Shown piece after piece: positions 23,507 to 32,575 of a stretch of 52,252 nt of DNA. The notes under the pieces are model-generated. The model did not search any database and had not been told where the DNA came from. It saw only the letters and a program-made list of their open reading frames with translations. This stretch comes from Candidatus Saccharimonadota bacterium (lineage in GTDB: Bacteria > Patescibacteriota > Saccharimonadia > Saccharimonadales > Saccharimonadaceae). Every line of letters begins with the position of its first letter. Positions within the stretch are counted from its first letter, which is position 1. The position numbers were made by a program, and so were the translations under genes. The DNA is taken from the NCBI GenBank assembly GCA_905365145.1, contig CAJPIO010000004.1, positions 1-52,252 of the forward strand, written 5' to 3'.

Positions 23507-23595
23507 ACCTACGTCTTGCACAACCAATATGACCGCTGAAATATGGCGGTTATTTTGGTATGATAAAAGCATGAGCAATCAACGGCGGAATGTAG

Positions 23596-24306
23596 ATGCG
23601 CAATTTTGAATCTGGTAGTTTTGACTTTTATAGCAACCGCGAAAAGCCAAGCGGCGACGAGCGCGAGCGTGCGAGTGAGCTGGATGATATTGATTTGCGG
23701 CCAGAAAGCGAAGTTTTTCAAGACCACGAGCGGATTGATAGCAAGGATCTCGACGATCAGCTGATTGCTTTGCGAGACCAGCTAAGCGAAGATACAGGCG
23801 GGATTATTCATATTGATATCCCGGCTTATAGATATGATTTTGCCGACAATCCTTTCGTTGGCATGGGGCCGAATCGCACCAAGACTTACGAGATTTCGCG
23901 CTATGTGGATATAGTGTTTTTGCATCGTTTCATGTACCAAGAGATCATTGTTTGCGGGCTGCAATCGCGCAAATTTACCAACGAGATAGGGCGGGCGGCG
24001 TTTATTAAACGTATTCGCGAGACTGGCGGCTTGCCGCTAAACCGGGATGGCAGCGAGCCAGAAGTTTTGGGGCGAGCATTCGTGCCATATATGCCATATC
24101 ACACGACTGATGCGTTTTTCCGCTTGTATCATACAGTGATGCCGCGGGTAGCCGAACGGCCGCACTATCCGCTAGACGTGTGGTTGATTTTTGATGAAAA
24201 TGCTTATCAAGAAGTCGACGGCTCGCCGGATTTTCGCCAGGCGTATCGTTTGCGCCGGGGATTTGACCGGCGGGCTAGTTTACTAGGAGTAGCGCAGATA
24301 AATTAG
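23596..24306 (+). CDS. Uncharacterised protein in the usual pyrH position
   Basis: The product (236 residues) is soluble: an acidic N-terminus, then a compact domain with Tyr/Phe- and Arg-rich segments (YEISRYVDIVFLHRFMYQEIIVCGL, FVPYMPYHTTDAFFRLYHTVMPRV). I recognise no family or catalytic motif. ATG 23596 has a weak GGCGGA six bases upstream. A separate ATG at 23571, six bases after TATGAT, opens a 12-codon frame that ends inside this gene; it may be a leader peptide or mark a frameshifted true start. The gene lies between tsf and frr. Confidence 0.7.
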   Translation: MRNFESGSFDFYSNREKPSGDERERASELDDIDLRPESEVFQDHERIDSKDLDDQLIALRDQLSEDTGGIIHIDIPAYRYDFADNPFVGMGPNRTKTYEISRYVDIVFLHRFMYQEIIVCGLQSRKFTNEIGRAAFIKRIRETGGLPLNRDGSEPEVLGRAFVPYMPYHTTDAFFRLYHTVMPRVAERPHYPLDVWLIFDENAYQEVDGSPDFRQAYRLRRGFDRRASLLGVAQIN

Positions 24307-24339
24307 CGTTTGATGTTACAATAGAGTAAAGGAGAGTAT

Positions 24340-24894
24340 ATGTTTAGTACAGATGAATATGAAGCAAAAATGACAGGCGCATTTGAGCACTTTGGCGAGG
24401 AGCTGCGCAAGATTCGCACTGGCCGGGCGCATCCAGGTATGTTAGCGGGTGTGATAGTTGAGGCTTACGGAGCTACTATGCCGCTCAATCAGGTGGCCAA
24501 CGTGACAGCTCCTGAGGCGCAAATGTTGCTCGTGACACCTTTTGACCCGAGTAATTTGCAAAATATCGCGGCGGCGATTCGTAACGATCAGAGCCTTGGT
24601 TTTAATCCGAGCGACGATGGCCGGGTAGTGCGCGTGCCAGTACCAGCCTTGACCGAGGAGCGCCGCAAGCAGCTGGTTCGTCAAGCGTCAGAAAAATTAG
24701 AAGAAGCGAGAATCGCTTTGCGCAATATTCGCCAAGACGGCATCAAGGACGCCAAAAAAATGAAGGAAGCTAAAGAGCTGAGCGAGGATGATCTCAAAAT
24801 GATTGAAAAAGAATTTGATCGCTTGATGAATGAATTCCAAGACAAGCTAGAGGTCGCTTTCAAGGACAAAGAAAAGGATATTCTAACCATCTAA
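24340..24894 (+). CDS. frr: Ribosome recycling factor
   Basis: The product (184 residues) splits post-termination ribosomes together with EF-G. It has the family pattern over its length: LRKIRTGRAHPGML, YGATMPLNQVANVTAPE, IRNDQSLGFNPSDDGRVVRVPVPALTEERRKQLV. The ribosome binding site AAAGGAGAG precedes ATG 24340, with TACAAT further upstream. Its stop codon overlaps the uppS start (TAATG). Confidence 0.96.
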   Translation: MFSTDEYEAKMTGAFEHFGEELRKIRTGRAHPGMLAGVIVEAYGATMPLNQVANVTAPEAQMLLVTPFDPSNLQNIAAAIRNDQSLGFNPSDDGRVVRVPVPALTEERRKQLVRQASEKLEEARIALRNIRQDGIKDAKKMKEAKELSEDDLKMIEKEFDRLMNEFQDKLEVAFKDKEKDILTI

Positions 24895-25586
24895 TGAGCG
24901 AGAAAGTATTGCCAGTACACGTCGGCTTCATTGTCGACGGCAATCGCCGCTGGGCAAAAGCTCAGGGTCTATCAGCGCAAGAAGGGCATAGTGCTGGTTA
25001 TGAAAAGTTGCGCGAAATTATCATCGACACTATCGATCGCGGCGTGCCGTATGTTAGCGCGTATATTTTTAGTACCGAGAACTGGCATCGTAGCGGCCCG
25101 GAGATTAAGCATCTGATGGATTTGGTGGTGCAAATGTTGACGCGCGATTTGCATATTTTCGTTGAACACGGTATACGGTTAAGAGTAGCAGGAACGCGTG
25201 TGCGCCTCAGCCGCCGAGTCAAAAAAGCGATTGACGAAGCCGAAGCGGTCACCAAAGATTTGACGCACGGCACGGCAATTTTGTCGTTTAACTATGGCGG
25301 GCACCAGGAAATTATAGATGCAGTCAACACCTTGCGCAAAACGCTTTCAACACACAAAAAAGTAACAGCGCAAATCTTTGAGCAATTTTTGTATACGCCA
25401 GATGTGCCGCCATGCGACTTGATAGTGCGCACCAGCGGCGAACAGCGGCTAAGCAATTTTATGCTGTGGCGCAGTGCTTATAGCGAGCTAATTTTTGTTA
25501 AAAAATCGTGGCCAGATATGACAAAACGCGACATAACCGCTATACTAAATGAGTACGCGAAACGTTCGCGGCGGTTTGGAGGGTGA
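24894..25586 (+). CDS. uppS: Isoprenyl (undecaprenyl) diphosphate synthase
   Basis: The product (230 residues) builds the C55 lipid carrier for wall synthesis. It has HVGFIVDGNRRWAK with the catalytic Asp15, EGHSAGYEKLREI, AYIFSTENW and the late DLIVRTSGEQRLSNFMLWRSAYSEL region. It overlaps frr by one base and rseP follows. The other half of the usual operon, cdsA and dxr, is missing, so precursors must come from elsewhere. Confidence 0.95.
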   Translation: MSEKVLPVHVGFIVDGNRRWAKAQGLSAQEGHSAGYEKLREIIIDTIDRGVPYVSAYIFSTENWHRSGPEIKHLMDLVVQMLTRDLHIFVEHGIRLRVAGTRVRLSRRVKKAIDEAEAVTKDLTHGTAILSFNYGGHQEIIDAVNTLRKTLSTHKKVTAQIFEQFLYTPDVPPCDLIVRTSGEQRLSNFMLWRSAYSELIFVKKSWPDMTKRDITAILNEYAKRSRRFGG

Positions 25587-25587
25587 A

Positions 25588-26751
25588 ATGAGTTTATTTT
25601 TTGGTATCATTGTCGGTATAATTGTGTTGACTATTTTAGTGGTGACGCACGAGTTAGGCCATGCTTTGGTGGCGCGGCGTTACGGCGTGCGTGTTGAGGA
25701 GTTTGGTATTGGCTTCCCGCCGGCAGCTTATAAGAAGAAGGTCAAGAAAAGCTTTTTGGGCAAAAATGTTGATTACAGTGTTAACTGGCTGCCGCTAGGC
25801 GGTTTCGTTAAGTTACAAGGCGAGCACGACGATGATAAGCAGCCTGGCGACTACGGCGCAGCGACATTTTGGCAAAAAACACAAATCTTGCTGGCTGGCG
25901 TAGCAGTGAACTGGCTGAGTGCGGTGTTGATATTTACGATTTTGGCGTGGTGGGGTATGCCGCCGCTTGTCGCTAATCAATTCACCGTGGCTAGCGACAC
26001 GACAACTTCAGGTAAAGAAGTCAAGATAGCCGGTGTCGAGAACGACTTGCCAGCGCAAAAAAGCGGATTAAAAACTGGCGACGATATTCTGTCGGTTGAT
26101 GGCGATAAGATTAAAACTCCAGATGAGCTGACCAAGAGATTAGCTCGCGACAAAGGCAAAACAGTCAAGATTCGCTACTCGCGAAACGGCCGAGAGGCAG
26201 TGCTGCCTGTAACATTGCGGTCTAGCAATGATGACAAGCGCGGCTATCTGGGTGCCAGTTTATCTCAAGAGGTCTTGATGCGTTCGACTTGGTCGGCGCC
26301 AATTGTCGGCGTAGGGCTAACTACTCAATTGACTGGGATAACTATTCAAGGGCTTGGGCAAGTTGTTTATGACGGTTTGACGGGGCTGGCTATGAAAATC
26401 GTGCCGAACGATCAGGCGCAGCAGCAGGCTAATCAAAAATTAGCAACAGTTGGCAATAGTGTCGGCGGTCCGGTAACGATATTTGGCATGTTGTTTCCGG
26501 CGGCTGGCGAGGCTGGCGGCCGCTACGTCTTGATGATTGCTGGACTAATCGCTTTGTCACTGGCAGTGATGAATATCTTGCCAATTCCGGCGCTTGATGG
26601 CGGGCGGTGGTTTGTAACGGCTTTGTTCCGCTTAATAAAGAAACCGCTCCGCAAAGATACCGAGGAGAAAATTCATGGTACTGGCTTCTTGGTTTTGATA
26701 GTATTGATAATATTAGTAACGATTTCTGACGTCGGGAAACTATTAAAATGA
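25588..26751 (+). CDS. rseP: RIP metalloprotease (RseP/site-2 protease family)
   Basis: The product (387 residues) is an intramembrane zinc protease. HELGH at 21-25 is the HExxH site in the first membrane helix, a PDZ domain lies at about 145-225, and the late NILPIPALDGGRW supplies the third zinc ligand. The start is ATG 25588 with GGAGGG upstream, just after the uppS stop; the in-frame ATG at 25549 would lie within uppS. No anti-sigma factor target is in the window. It overlaps the CPBP gene by ATGA. Confidence 0.93.
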   Translation: MSLFFGIIVGIIVLTILVVTHELGHALVARRYGVRVEEFGIGFPPAAYKKKVKKSFLGKNVDYSVNWLPLGGFVKLQGEHDDDKQPGDYGAATFWQKTQILLAGVAVNWLSAVLIFTILAWWGMPPLVANQFTVASDTTTSGKEVKIAGVENDLPAQKSGLKTGDDILSVDGDKIKTPDELTKRLARDKGKTVKIRYSRNGREAVLPVTLRSSNDDKRGYLGASLSQEVLMRSTWSAPIVGVGLTTQLTGITIQGLGQVVYDGLTGLAMKIVPNDQAQQQANQKLATVGNSVGGPVTIFGMLFPAAGEAGGRYVLMIAGLIALSLAVMNILPIPALDGGRWFVTALFRLIKKPLRKDTEEKIHGTGFLVLIVLIILVTISDVGKLLK

Positions 26752-27503
26752 AACGCTGGCGGGTGGGTAATCTAAAAAAGCTTCGTTTTTCCCGGCGGCA
26801 GATACTATCATTGATTGGCTGGACGCTGCTGGTGGCAGTATCGATGGTAGCGGCTGCTTATGCGGTAGCTGGCGTTGGGCGATTGCTGTTACGGACAGGT
26901 TGGTTGGCGCAAGCTAATGTGTCAGTGGTTAATCTAATTTTGCAATGTTTTGTTCATGTCTTGACAATTGCCGCTGTTGGCGCAGTGGCTTGGCGCATTA
27001 AAAGAGCGGTATCAGTCAAACAGTCTGGCGTACAGCGGTTGATTGAGTGGCGCGATATCGGTATGGCAATCGTTGGCGCGGTGGCTTACATTGCTTTGAC
27101 AGTGAGCTTATCATTTGTTGCGCAAGCCATCATACCAGGATTTAACCCAAACCAAGCTCAGGATGTCGGGGTGTCGGATAGGCTGTTTTCGTTAGATTTA
27201 GCGATAGCTTTCGTGGTGCTGGTGATAGTGGTGCCATTATGCGAGGAGTTAATTTTTCGCGGTATACTGTATGGCAAACTGCGTTCGGCGAAGCTGCCAG
27301 TAGTAGCTAACGTATTTTTTGTTAGTTTGCTTTTTGGGGTAGCGCATGGGCAGTGGAATGTTGGTATTGATACGTTTGCACTGAGTTTGGTGCTTTGTAC
27401 GCTGCGTGAATATACTGGATCGATTTGGTCTGGCTTTTTGCTGCACGCAATCAAAAATAGCGTGGCTTTTTATGCGGTTTATGTTGCGGCGGCGTTTTGG
27501 TAA
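26748..27503 (+). CDS. CPBP-family intramembrane metalloprotease
   Basis: The product (251 residues) has about seven membrane helices and the CPBP/Abi motifs: CEELIFRG (motif 1, EExxxR), GVAHGQWN (motif 2 His) and LLHAIKNS (motif 3 HxxxN). Related bacterial proteins are known or thought to process membrane proteins or peptides. It overlaps rseP by four bases, so two unrelated intramembrane proteases are co-expressed. Confidence 0.88.
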   Translation: MKRWRVGNLKKLRFSRRQILSLIGWTLLVAVSMVAAAYAVAGVGRLLLRTGWLAQANVSVVNLILQCFVHVLTIAAVGAVAWRIKRAVSVKQSGVQRLIEWRDIGMAIVGAVAYIALTVSLSFVAQAIIPGFNPNQAQDVGVSDRLFSLDLAIAFVVLVIVVPLCEELIFRGILYGKLRSAKLPVVANVFFVSLLFGVAHGQWNVGIDTFALSLVLCTLREYTGSIWSGFLLHAIKNSVAFYAVYVAAAFW

Positions 27504-27542
27504 TTTGTTGATATGCGTGATTCACGGTAAAATGAGGATATT

Positions 27543-28781
27543 ATGAGACTAAGTAAGAATTTTACTCGAACTATCAAGCAGGCGCCAGCTGACGAAGTGG
27601 CGCGTAATGCCCAGCTGCTGATTCGTGCTGGCTACGTGCATAAAACGATGGCGGGCGTTTATTCATACTTGCCACTAGGGCTAAAGGTGGTTGAGAATAT
27701 CAAGCAAATTGTCCGCGAAGAGATGAATAAAATTGACAGTCAAGAGCTAGTCATGAGCACACTGCAGCGCAAGGAATTATGGCAAGAGACTGGCCGCTGG
27801 AGCGACGAGTTGGTCGATGTGTGGTTTAAGTCTCATCTGCAGGATGGTACCGAGGTCGGTTTCGGCTGGACGCACGAAGAGCCGATTGTCGAACTGCTGC
27901 GCGGCTACCTGAAGAGCTATAAGGATTTGCCGATTAGCGTTTACCAGTTCCAGAACAAGCTGCGCAACGAGCTGCGCGCCAAAAGCGGTATTATGCGCGG
28001 CCGCGAGTTCGTTATGAAAGATATGTACTCGGTGCATGCCAGCAAAGAAGACTTGGATAAGTATTATAACGCCGCGATCGAGGCTTACAAGCGCTGCTAC
28101 GACCGCTTTGGTATCGGCGATGAGACGTATGTGACGTTTGCCTCGGGCGGAGCTTTCACTAAATTTAGCCACGAATTTCAGACGATTTGTGACGCTGGCG
28201 AGGATTATATTTATCTGCATCGCGGCAAAAATATTGCCGTGAACGAGGAAGTTTTGGATGACGCTGTCAAGGAGCTGGATATTGACCGCAGCGAACTAGA
28301 ACGGGTCAAAACTGCCGAGGTTGGCAATATCTTTAACTTCGGTACGCAAAAGTCCGAGGAAATGCGCCTGGTCTTTACTGACGCTGAGGGCGTAGAGCAG
28401 TACGCTTATATGGGCAGCTACGGTATCGGTATCACCCGGGTGATGGGCGTGATTGTTGAGAAATTTGCTGATGACAAGGGGCTGGTTTGGCCGGAAAATA
28501 TTGCACCCGCTAAAGTGTATCTGGTACAAATTGGCAGCCAGTCGCGCGCTACAGCTGACGAACTCTATCAGAAGTTGCAATCTGCTGGAATCGAAACTAT
28601 CTATGACGATCGCGACGAGCGTCCAGGGGTTAAATTTGCTGATGCCGAACTGCTGGGCATTCCGTATCGGGTGACGGTCAGCGATCGCTTGCTTGATGAT
28701 GGTAAATGGGAGGTGTCAACGCGTCAGACTGGCGAACAACGACTCTTGACGGCAGATGAGTTGCTTGCTACACTGAACTAA
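27543..28781 (+). CDS. proS: Prolyl-tRNA synthetase, short form without editing insertion
   Basis: The product (412 residues) is a class II synthetase with the bacterial ProRS start (LSKNFTRTIKQAPADEVARNAQLLIRAGY), motif 2 (NKLRNELRAKSGIMRGREFVMKDMYS), motif 3 (GSYGIGITRVMG) and the anticodon-binding domain. Typical bacterial ProRS is about 565 residues with an INS editing domain between motifs 2 and 3; that is absent here, as in some alphaproteobacterial forms. Mischarged Ala-tRNA-Pro would have to be cleared by a separate YbaK/ProX-type protein. A TAAAAT box lies close upstream. Confidence 0.94.
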   Translation: MRLSKNFTRTIKQAPADEVARNAQLLIRAGYVHKTMAGVYSYLPLGLKVVENIKQIVREEMNKIDSQELVMSTLQRKELWQETGRWSDELVDVWFKSHLQDGTEVGFGWTHEEPIVELLRGYLKSYKDLPISVYQFQNKLRNELRAKSGIMRGREFVMKDMYSVHASKEDLDKYYNAAIEAYKRCYDRFGIGDETYVTFASGGAFTKFSHEFQTICDAGEDYIYLHRGKNIAVNEEVLDDAVKELDIDRSELERVKTAEVGNIFNFGTQKSEEMRLVFTDAEGVEQYAYMGSYGIGITRVMGVIVEKFADDKGLVWPENIAPAKVYLVQIGSQSRATADELYQKLQSAGIETIYDDRDERPGVKFADAELLGIPYRVTVSDRLLDDGKWEVSTRQTGEQRLLTADELLATLN

Positions 28782-28810
28782 TCTGAGTATTTTGTATTGG
28801 AGGGCTGGGG

Positions 28811-28828
28811 TTTCTCTAGACAGAGAAA
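28811..28828 (+). terminator. Weak hairpin between proS and greA
   Basis: TTTCTCT (28811-28817) pairs with AGAGAAA (28822-28828) around an AGAC loop. No T-run follows directly, so it may be a weak terminator or a leader hairpin. TATAAC near 28840 and AAAGGAG follow for greA. Confidence 0.35.
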
Positions 28829-28861
28829 GTTTCGGGCGGTATAACGAAAGGAGTAAAACTC

Positions 28862-29317
28862 ATGAAAAAAGCATATCAGATCACCGAGGATGGAAGAAAA
28901 GAGCTTGAAGAAGAGCTAGCTGCCTTGAAGGGTCGCCGCGGCGAGATTGCCGAGAAAATCGCTGAAGCGCGCGGTTATGGCGATCTGAGCGAGAATGCCG
29001 AGTATGATCAGGCGCGCGAAGAGCAAGGCCTAGTCGAGACGCGTATTGCCGAGATTGAGGATATTTTGCAGAACGCCGAGGATATCAAGGGCGGCACCAC
29101 TCATAAAGTTAGTTTGGGTAGTCGAGTGACGCTTGAATCTGGCGGTAAAACATTTGAATATACGGTTGTTGGTCCAGTTGAAGCCGATCCGCTGAATGGC
29201 AAAATTAGCGATGAATCGCCGCTGGGCGTGGCGCTAATTGATAAGGTAGTAGGTGATACTGCCGCTATTAACACGCCTAAAGGCGAAACTATATACGCAA
29301 TCAAAGCAATTTCGTAG
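28862..29317 (+). CDS. greA: Transcription elongation factor GreA
   Basis: The product (151 residues) rescues backtracked RNA polymerase by stimulating RNA cleavage. It has the N-terminal coiled-coil with the acidic tip (YGDLSENAEYDQAREEQG) and the C-terminal FKBP-like domain (VSLGSRVTLE, SPLGVALIDKVVGD). Full family length. AAAGGAG precedes ATG 28862. lysS follows with its own promoter. Confidence 0.95.
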   Translation: MKKAYQITEDGRKELEEELAALKGRRGEIAEKIAEARGYGDLSENAEYDQAREEQGLVETRIAEIEDILQNAEDIKGGTTHKVSLGSRVTLESGGKTFEYTVVGPVEADPLNGKISDESPLGVALIDKVVGDTAAINTPKGETIYAIKAIS

Positions 29318-29349
29318 CTACTAACAGGGGCGTGCTATAATAAATAATT

Positions 29350-30852
29350 ATGGCTACACTGCAAGATTATCGAAACGAACGTTTGCGAAAATTAGAAACC
29401 CTGCGTGAACTAGGCGTTAATCCGTATCCGGCGCGGTCGGAGCGGACGCATGGCTGCGGCGAGGTTTTAGCGCATTATGATGAACTGGCGGACCGGGAAG
29501 TAGTTGTGGCGGGACGTATCACTTCAATCCGCAGTTTTGGCAAGCTAGCGTTCATCAAACTACGCGACCAGTCTGGTGAAGTGCAACTATATTTGCAGCG
29601 CGATGATGTATCGGAGTTGGATGCTAGCCGCGGCATGCTGGGCATGAAACAGCTGAAGCTTTTAGATACGGGTGATTTTGTCGAGGCGCGCGGGGTGATG
29701 ACGACGACGCAGACTGGCGAAAAGTCGGTTGGTGTGCGTGAGCTAAGGTTGCTAACTAAGTCGCTACGGCCGATGCCCGAAAAACTAGAGAACAAAGAAG
29801 AGCGTTTCCGCCGCCGCTACGTTGATATGAACGTCAATCCAGAGGTGCGTCAGCGGTTTGTTCGCCGCAGTAAGTTTTGGCAGGCGACGCGCGATTATCT
29901 AAACAGCCACGGCTTTACTGAGGTGAATGTGCCAGTATTGGAGCATACTACCGGCGGTGCTGATGCTAACCCATTTGTGACGCATATGGACGCGCTGGAC
30001 GACCAGCGGTTCTACTTGCGCATTTCTCACGAGCTGCCGCTCAAGCGTCTGATCGGTGCTGGGTTTGAGAAGGTGTACGATCTCGGGCCGCGTTTTCGCA
30101 ATGAGAATTATTCCGATGAGCATTTGCCAGAACACATCGCTATGGAGTGGTACGCTGCGTACTGGGACTGGAAGCAGGGCATGCGCTTTATGGAGGCGAT
30201 GTATAAAGATGTGCTTCAAAAGACGTTTGGCACGCTGCAGTTCCAGCTGGGCCGGTTCACGGTGGATATGAGCGGCGAGTGGGAAGTTTGGGATTATGCC
30301 GAGGTGATCGGCAAGCACTATGGAATTGATGTGTATAATACAACGATTGAAGAGGTAGCTGCCAAGTTGAAAGAACATGGCTTGGAAGTGGAGAAGACCG
30401 ATTCCATTCCGCGCAGTATCGATAAATTATGGAAGAATATTCGTAAAGATGTGGCGGGGCCGGTGTGGTTGGTGAATACACCGAAGTTCATCAGTCCGCT
30501 GTCCAAGTCCAACCCCGACAATCCGCAGACGGTGGAGCGTTTCCAGCCAATTATTGCCGGGTCGGAGCTGGGCAATGGTTTTTCCGAGCTGAATGACCCG
30601 ATTGATCAGTTGAATCGCTTTGTTGAGCAGCAACAGATGCGCGATGCAGGCGATGACGAGGCGATGATGCTGGATATTGACTTCGTGGAAATGTTGGAGT
30701 ACGGTATGCCGCCAGCTTGCGGCTGGGGTTATTCTGAACGGGTATTTTGGATTTTTGAAGGCGTGACTGCCCGCGAGGGCGTGCCGTTCCCACAGCTGCG
30801 TCATGAGATTGATGAAACGACGCGGGCGATATATCCAGAAGTGAAGTTATAG
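29350..30852 (+). CDS. lysS: Lysyl-tRNA synthetase, class II
   Basis: The product (500 residues) has an OB-fold anticodon domain (VVVAGRITSIRSFGKLAFIKLRD) and class II motifs 1-3, including LGPRFRNENYSDEHLPE (motif 2) and the late GWGYSERVFWIFEG. It is a complete cytosolic enzyme. TATAAT (29336-29341) is followed by 8 bases and ATG 29350 with no ribosome binding site, so it is a clear leaderless case. Some late residues differ from the common GLGIGIDR motif 3, which is worth an alignment. Confidence 0.93.
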   Translation: MATLQDYRNERLRKLETLRELGVNPYPARSERTHGCGEVLAHYDELADREVVVAGRITSIRSFGKLAFIKLRDQSGEVQLYLQRDDVSELDASRGMLGMKQLKLLDTGDFVEARGVMTTTQTGEKSVGVRELRLLTKSLRPMPEKLENKEERFRRRYVDMNVNPEVRQRFVRRSKFWQATRDYLNSHGFTEVNVPVLEHTTGGADANPFVTHMDALDDQRFYLRISHELPLKRLIGAGFEKVYDLGPRFRNENYSDEHLPEHIAMEWYAAYWDWKQGMRFMEAMYKDVLQKTFGTLQFQLGRFTVDMSGEWEVWDYAEVIGKHYGIDVYNTTIEEVAAKLKEHGLEVEKTDSIPRSIDKLWKNIRKDVAGPVWLVNTPKFISPLSKSNPDNPQTVERFQPIIAGSELGNGFSELNDPIDQLNRFVEQQQMRDAGDDEAMMLDIDFVEMLEYGMPPACGWGYSERVFWIFEGVTAREGVPFPQLRHEIDETTRAIYPEVKL

Positions 30853-30885
30853 CTTTTGAGCTGTCGATACTATCGGTATCTTGGC

Positions 30886-31182
30886 TTAGGCAGCCATTTT
30901 CTCGCTATCTTCAGCTAGTTCGCCGAGCAAGATATCGATTTCATCAGACACAATGTCTGCAAAGTCTGGCACATTGGCGCGCACCCAATCGACGATTTGG
31001 TCGTCGCTGGCTTCTTGCATGTGTGATAGCTCTTCGGCTTGCTCTGGCGATAGCTCGAGGACGATTTCGTTGATGACGCGTTCCTCTAACGTCGAGTCAA
31101 AATGATCGGCAAGCGATTGGAAATCTTCGTCTGATAGATTGATTCCTAAATCTGCGAGGAGGCTTCGGCTTAAAATTGGCAT
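30886..31182 (-). CDS. DUF5663-type small acidic protein
   Basis: The product (98 residues) is acidic and helical, with the pattern LLADLGINLSDEDFQSLADHF, STLEERVINEIV and ELSPEQAEEL, which I recognise as the DUF5663 family common in Patescibacteria. Function unknown. AAAGGATAAC precedes the start. It lies 30 bases downstream of the coiled-coil gene on the same strand and is probably co-transcribed from the promoter at 32576-32604. Confidence 0.75.
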   Translation of the reverse strand: MPILSRSLLADLGINLSDEDFQSLADHFDSTLEERVINEIVLELSPEQAEELSHMQEASDDQIVDWVRANVPDFADIVSDEIDILLGELAEDSEKMAA

Positions 31183-31212
31183 GATGTTATCCTTTCTTTT
31201 TCTGTTTTAACT

Positions 31213-32535
31213 TTAGACAAAGGTATTTTCGACGCTACGGTCTCTGGCTTGCTGGGTAGCTTCGGCTTTCTTTTTTGCAGCGGCTTCTGCTCGCGCTCTG
31301 TTCTCAAACTCTTTACCGGTGTTTTCGACGTCTTTTTGAGCTTGAATCAGCGACTGCGCAAGTTGCGTCTCCTGTCGCTGCAGTTCGGCTAAACGTTTAT
31401 GGTAATCGGCGATTGCTTTCTCCATATTTTCTTGTTGCTGCTGAGCCTTGATGGCTTCGTACGTTGCTGCAAATTTGTTGGCGCTATCATCGGATAGCGA
31501 GTCGGCTTTTTCTTGAAGCTTAGCCGCATTCTCTCTGGCCGAAACCAGGTCTGACTCCATGTTGGCGATTTCTCCAGCTTGCTGGCGCATACTATTTAGC
31601 TCGGTTCTGGTCTGCTGAAGCTGCCCGCCAATTGATTCAACTCGATTTTGCGCGTCAGCAGAAGCTCGCTCGGCGTATCTTGTTTGCCAGCCAGCCTCTT
31701 GTGATCTTTTGTTGGCTTCGACGGCGTTCAGAAGGGCGTTAGCGATGCGGCGGCGTTGATCTTCTGGTATAGAATTGATGTGTTCTTTGGCGGCTTTACG
31801 TGCTTCAAGCCAGCCTGCACCTTGGTCGCGTAATTTTCTACGAGTTTCTTTGCGAGCAAGAGCCTCATTTCGGCGCATGGCTAACTTGGCAATAGCTTCT
31901 TTACGGCGCGATTCCATATTGTTTTTGACGTCATCCAGACGTCCAACCATCTGGTTTCTTTGACTCTCGTATCTAGCTTTGTTTCTATCAAATCGGAGCT
32001 TAGCTTTATGCAACCTTTTCTCGCGTAACATCCTAAGCGGGTTTTTGGGACTAAGATGAGCAACCGCCTCAGCCTTCTTCTTGCGGCGGTTATACGAGCT
32101 TTCAGCAAATCTGCATGCTAGATGTCTTGCTAAGAGTTTTGGTGTATCCTTCATGTTCGCCACGCTCGCTTGCGCGTACTCAATAACCCCCTTGCGTGCA
32201 TTACTAGCTTTTTCGACTAATTGCCGAACTGGATAGTGTCTACCTAGAAGCTCTTGATCGGTGCGCAGAGTCTCGTTAGCCTGCACTTCGGCGGCGTTTT
32301 CAGCGCTTTCTCGGCCAGGTTTGACGTCTTCGTATTCGGTGCTATCATATTCGGCGCCGCTTTCTTGATCGGATTCAGGGGTCGTCTCATCGCCTTCAGG
32401 CGGCACTTCTATGTAATCTGGTATACCATTCTCATCAGTATGTACGACAGATCCGTTATCTAATGTAAAATCCTTACTTTGTTCTCCTACTGGCGGTGGT
32501 GGACTTCCAGTTCTCTCGAATGATCTCGCGGGCAT
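31213..32535 (-). CDS. Long coiled-coil protein of unknown function
   Basis: The product (440 residues) has a disordered acidic N-terminus (about 1-90, with PPEGDETTPESDQESG), a basic central part (140-260, many Arg/Lys and RR pairs) and a heptad-rich Ala/Gln/Glu coiled coil (about 265-430). No signal peptide or membrane helix, so it is cytoplasmic. Possible roles are scaffold or nucleic-acid binding; neither is shown. A strong promoter lies upstream and AAAAAGGAA precedes the start. The downstream partner is the DUF5663 gene. Confidence 0.75.
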   Translation of the reverse strand: MPARSFERTGSPPPPVGEQSKDFTLDNGSVVHTDENGIPDYIEVPPEGDETTPESDQESGAEYDSTEYEDVKPGRESAENAAEVQANETLRTDQELLGRHYPVRQLVEKASNARKGVIEYAQASVANMKDTPKLLARHLACRFAESSYNRRKKKAEAVAHLSPKNPLRMLREKRLHKAKLRFDRNKARYESQRNQMVGRLDDVKNNMESRRKEAIAKLAMRRNEALARKETRRKLRDQGAGWLEARKAAKEHINSIPEDQRRRIANALLNAVEANKRSQEAGWQTRYAERASADAQNRVESIGGQLQQTRTELNSMRQQAGEIANMESDLVSARENAAKLQEKADSLSDDSANKFAATYEAIKAQQQQENMEKAIADYHKRLAELQRQETQLAQSLIQAQKDVENTGKEFENRARAEAAAKKKAEATQQARDRSVENTFV

Positions 32536-32575
32536 TTTGTTATTCCTTTTTATTTTTGTCTGACTTTCTATACAA

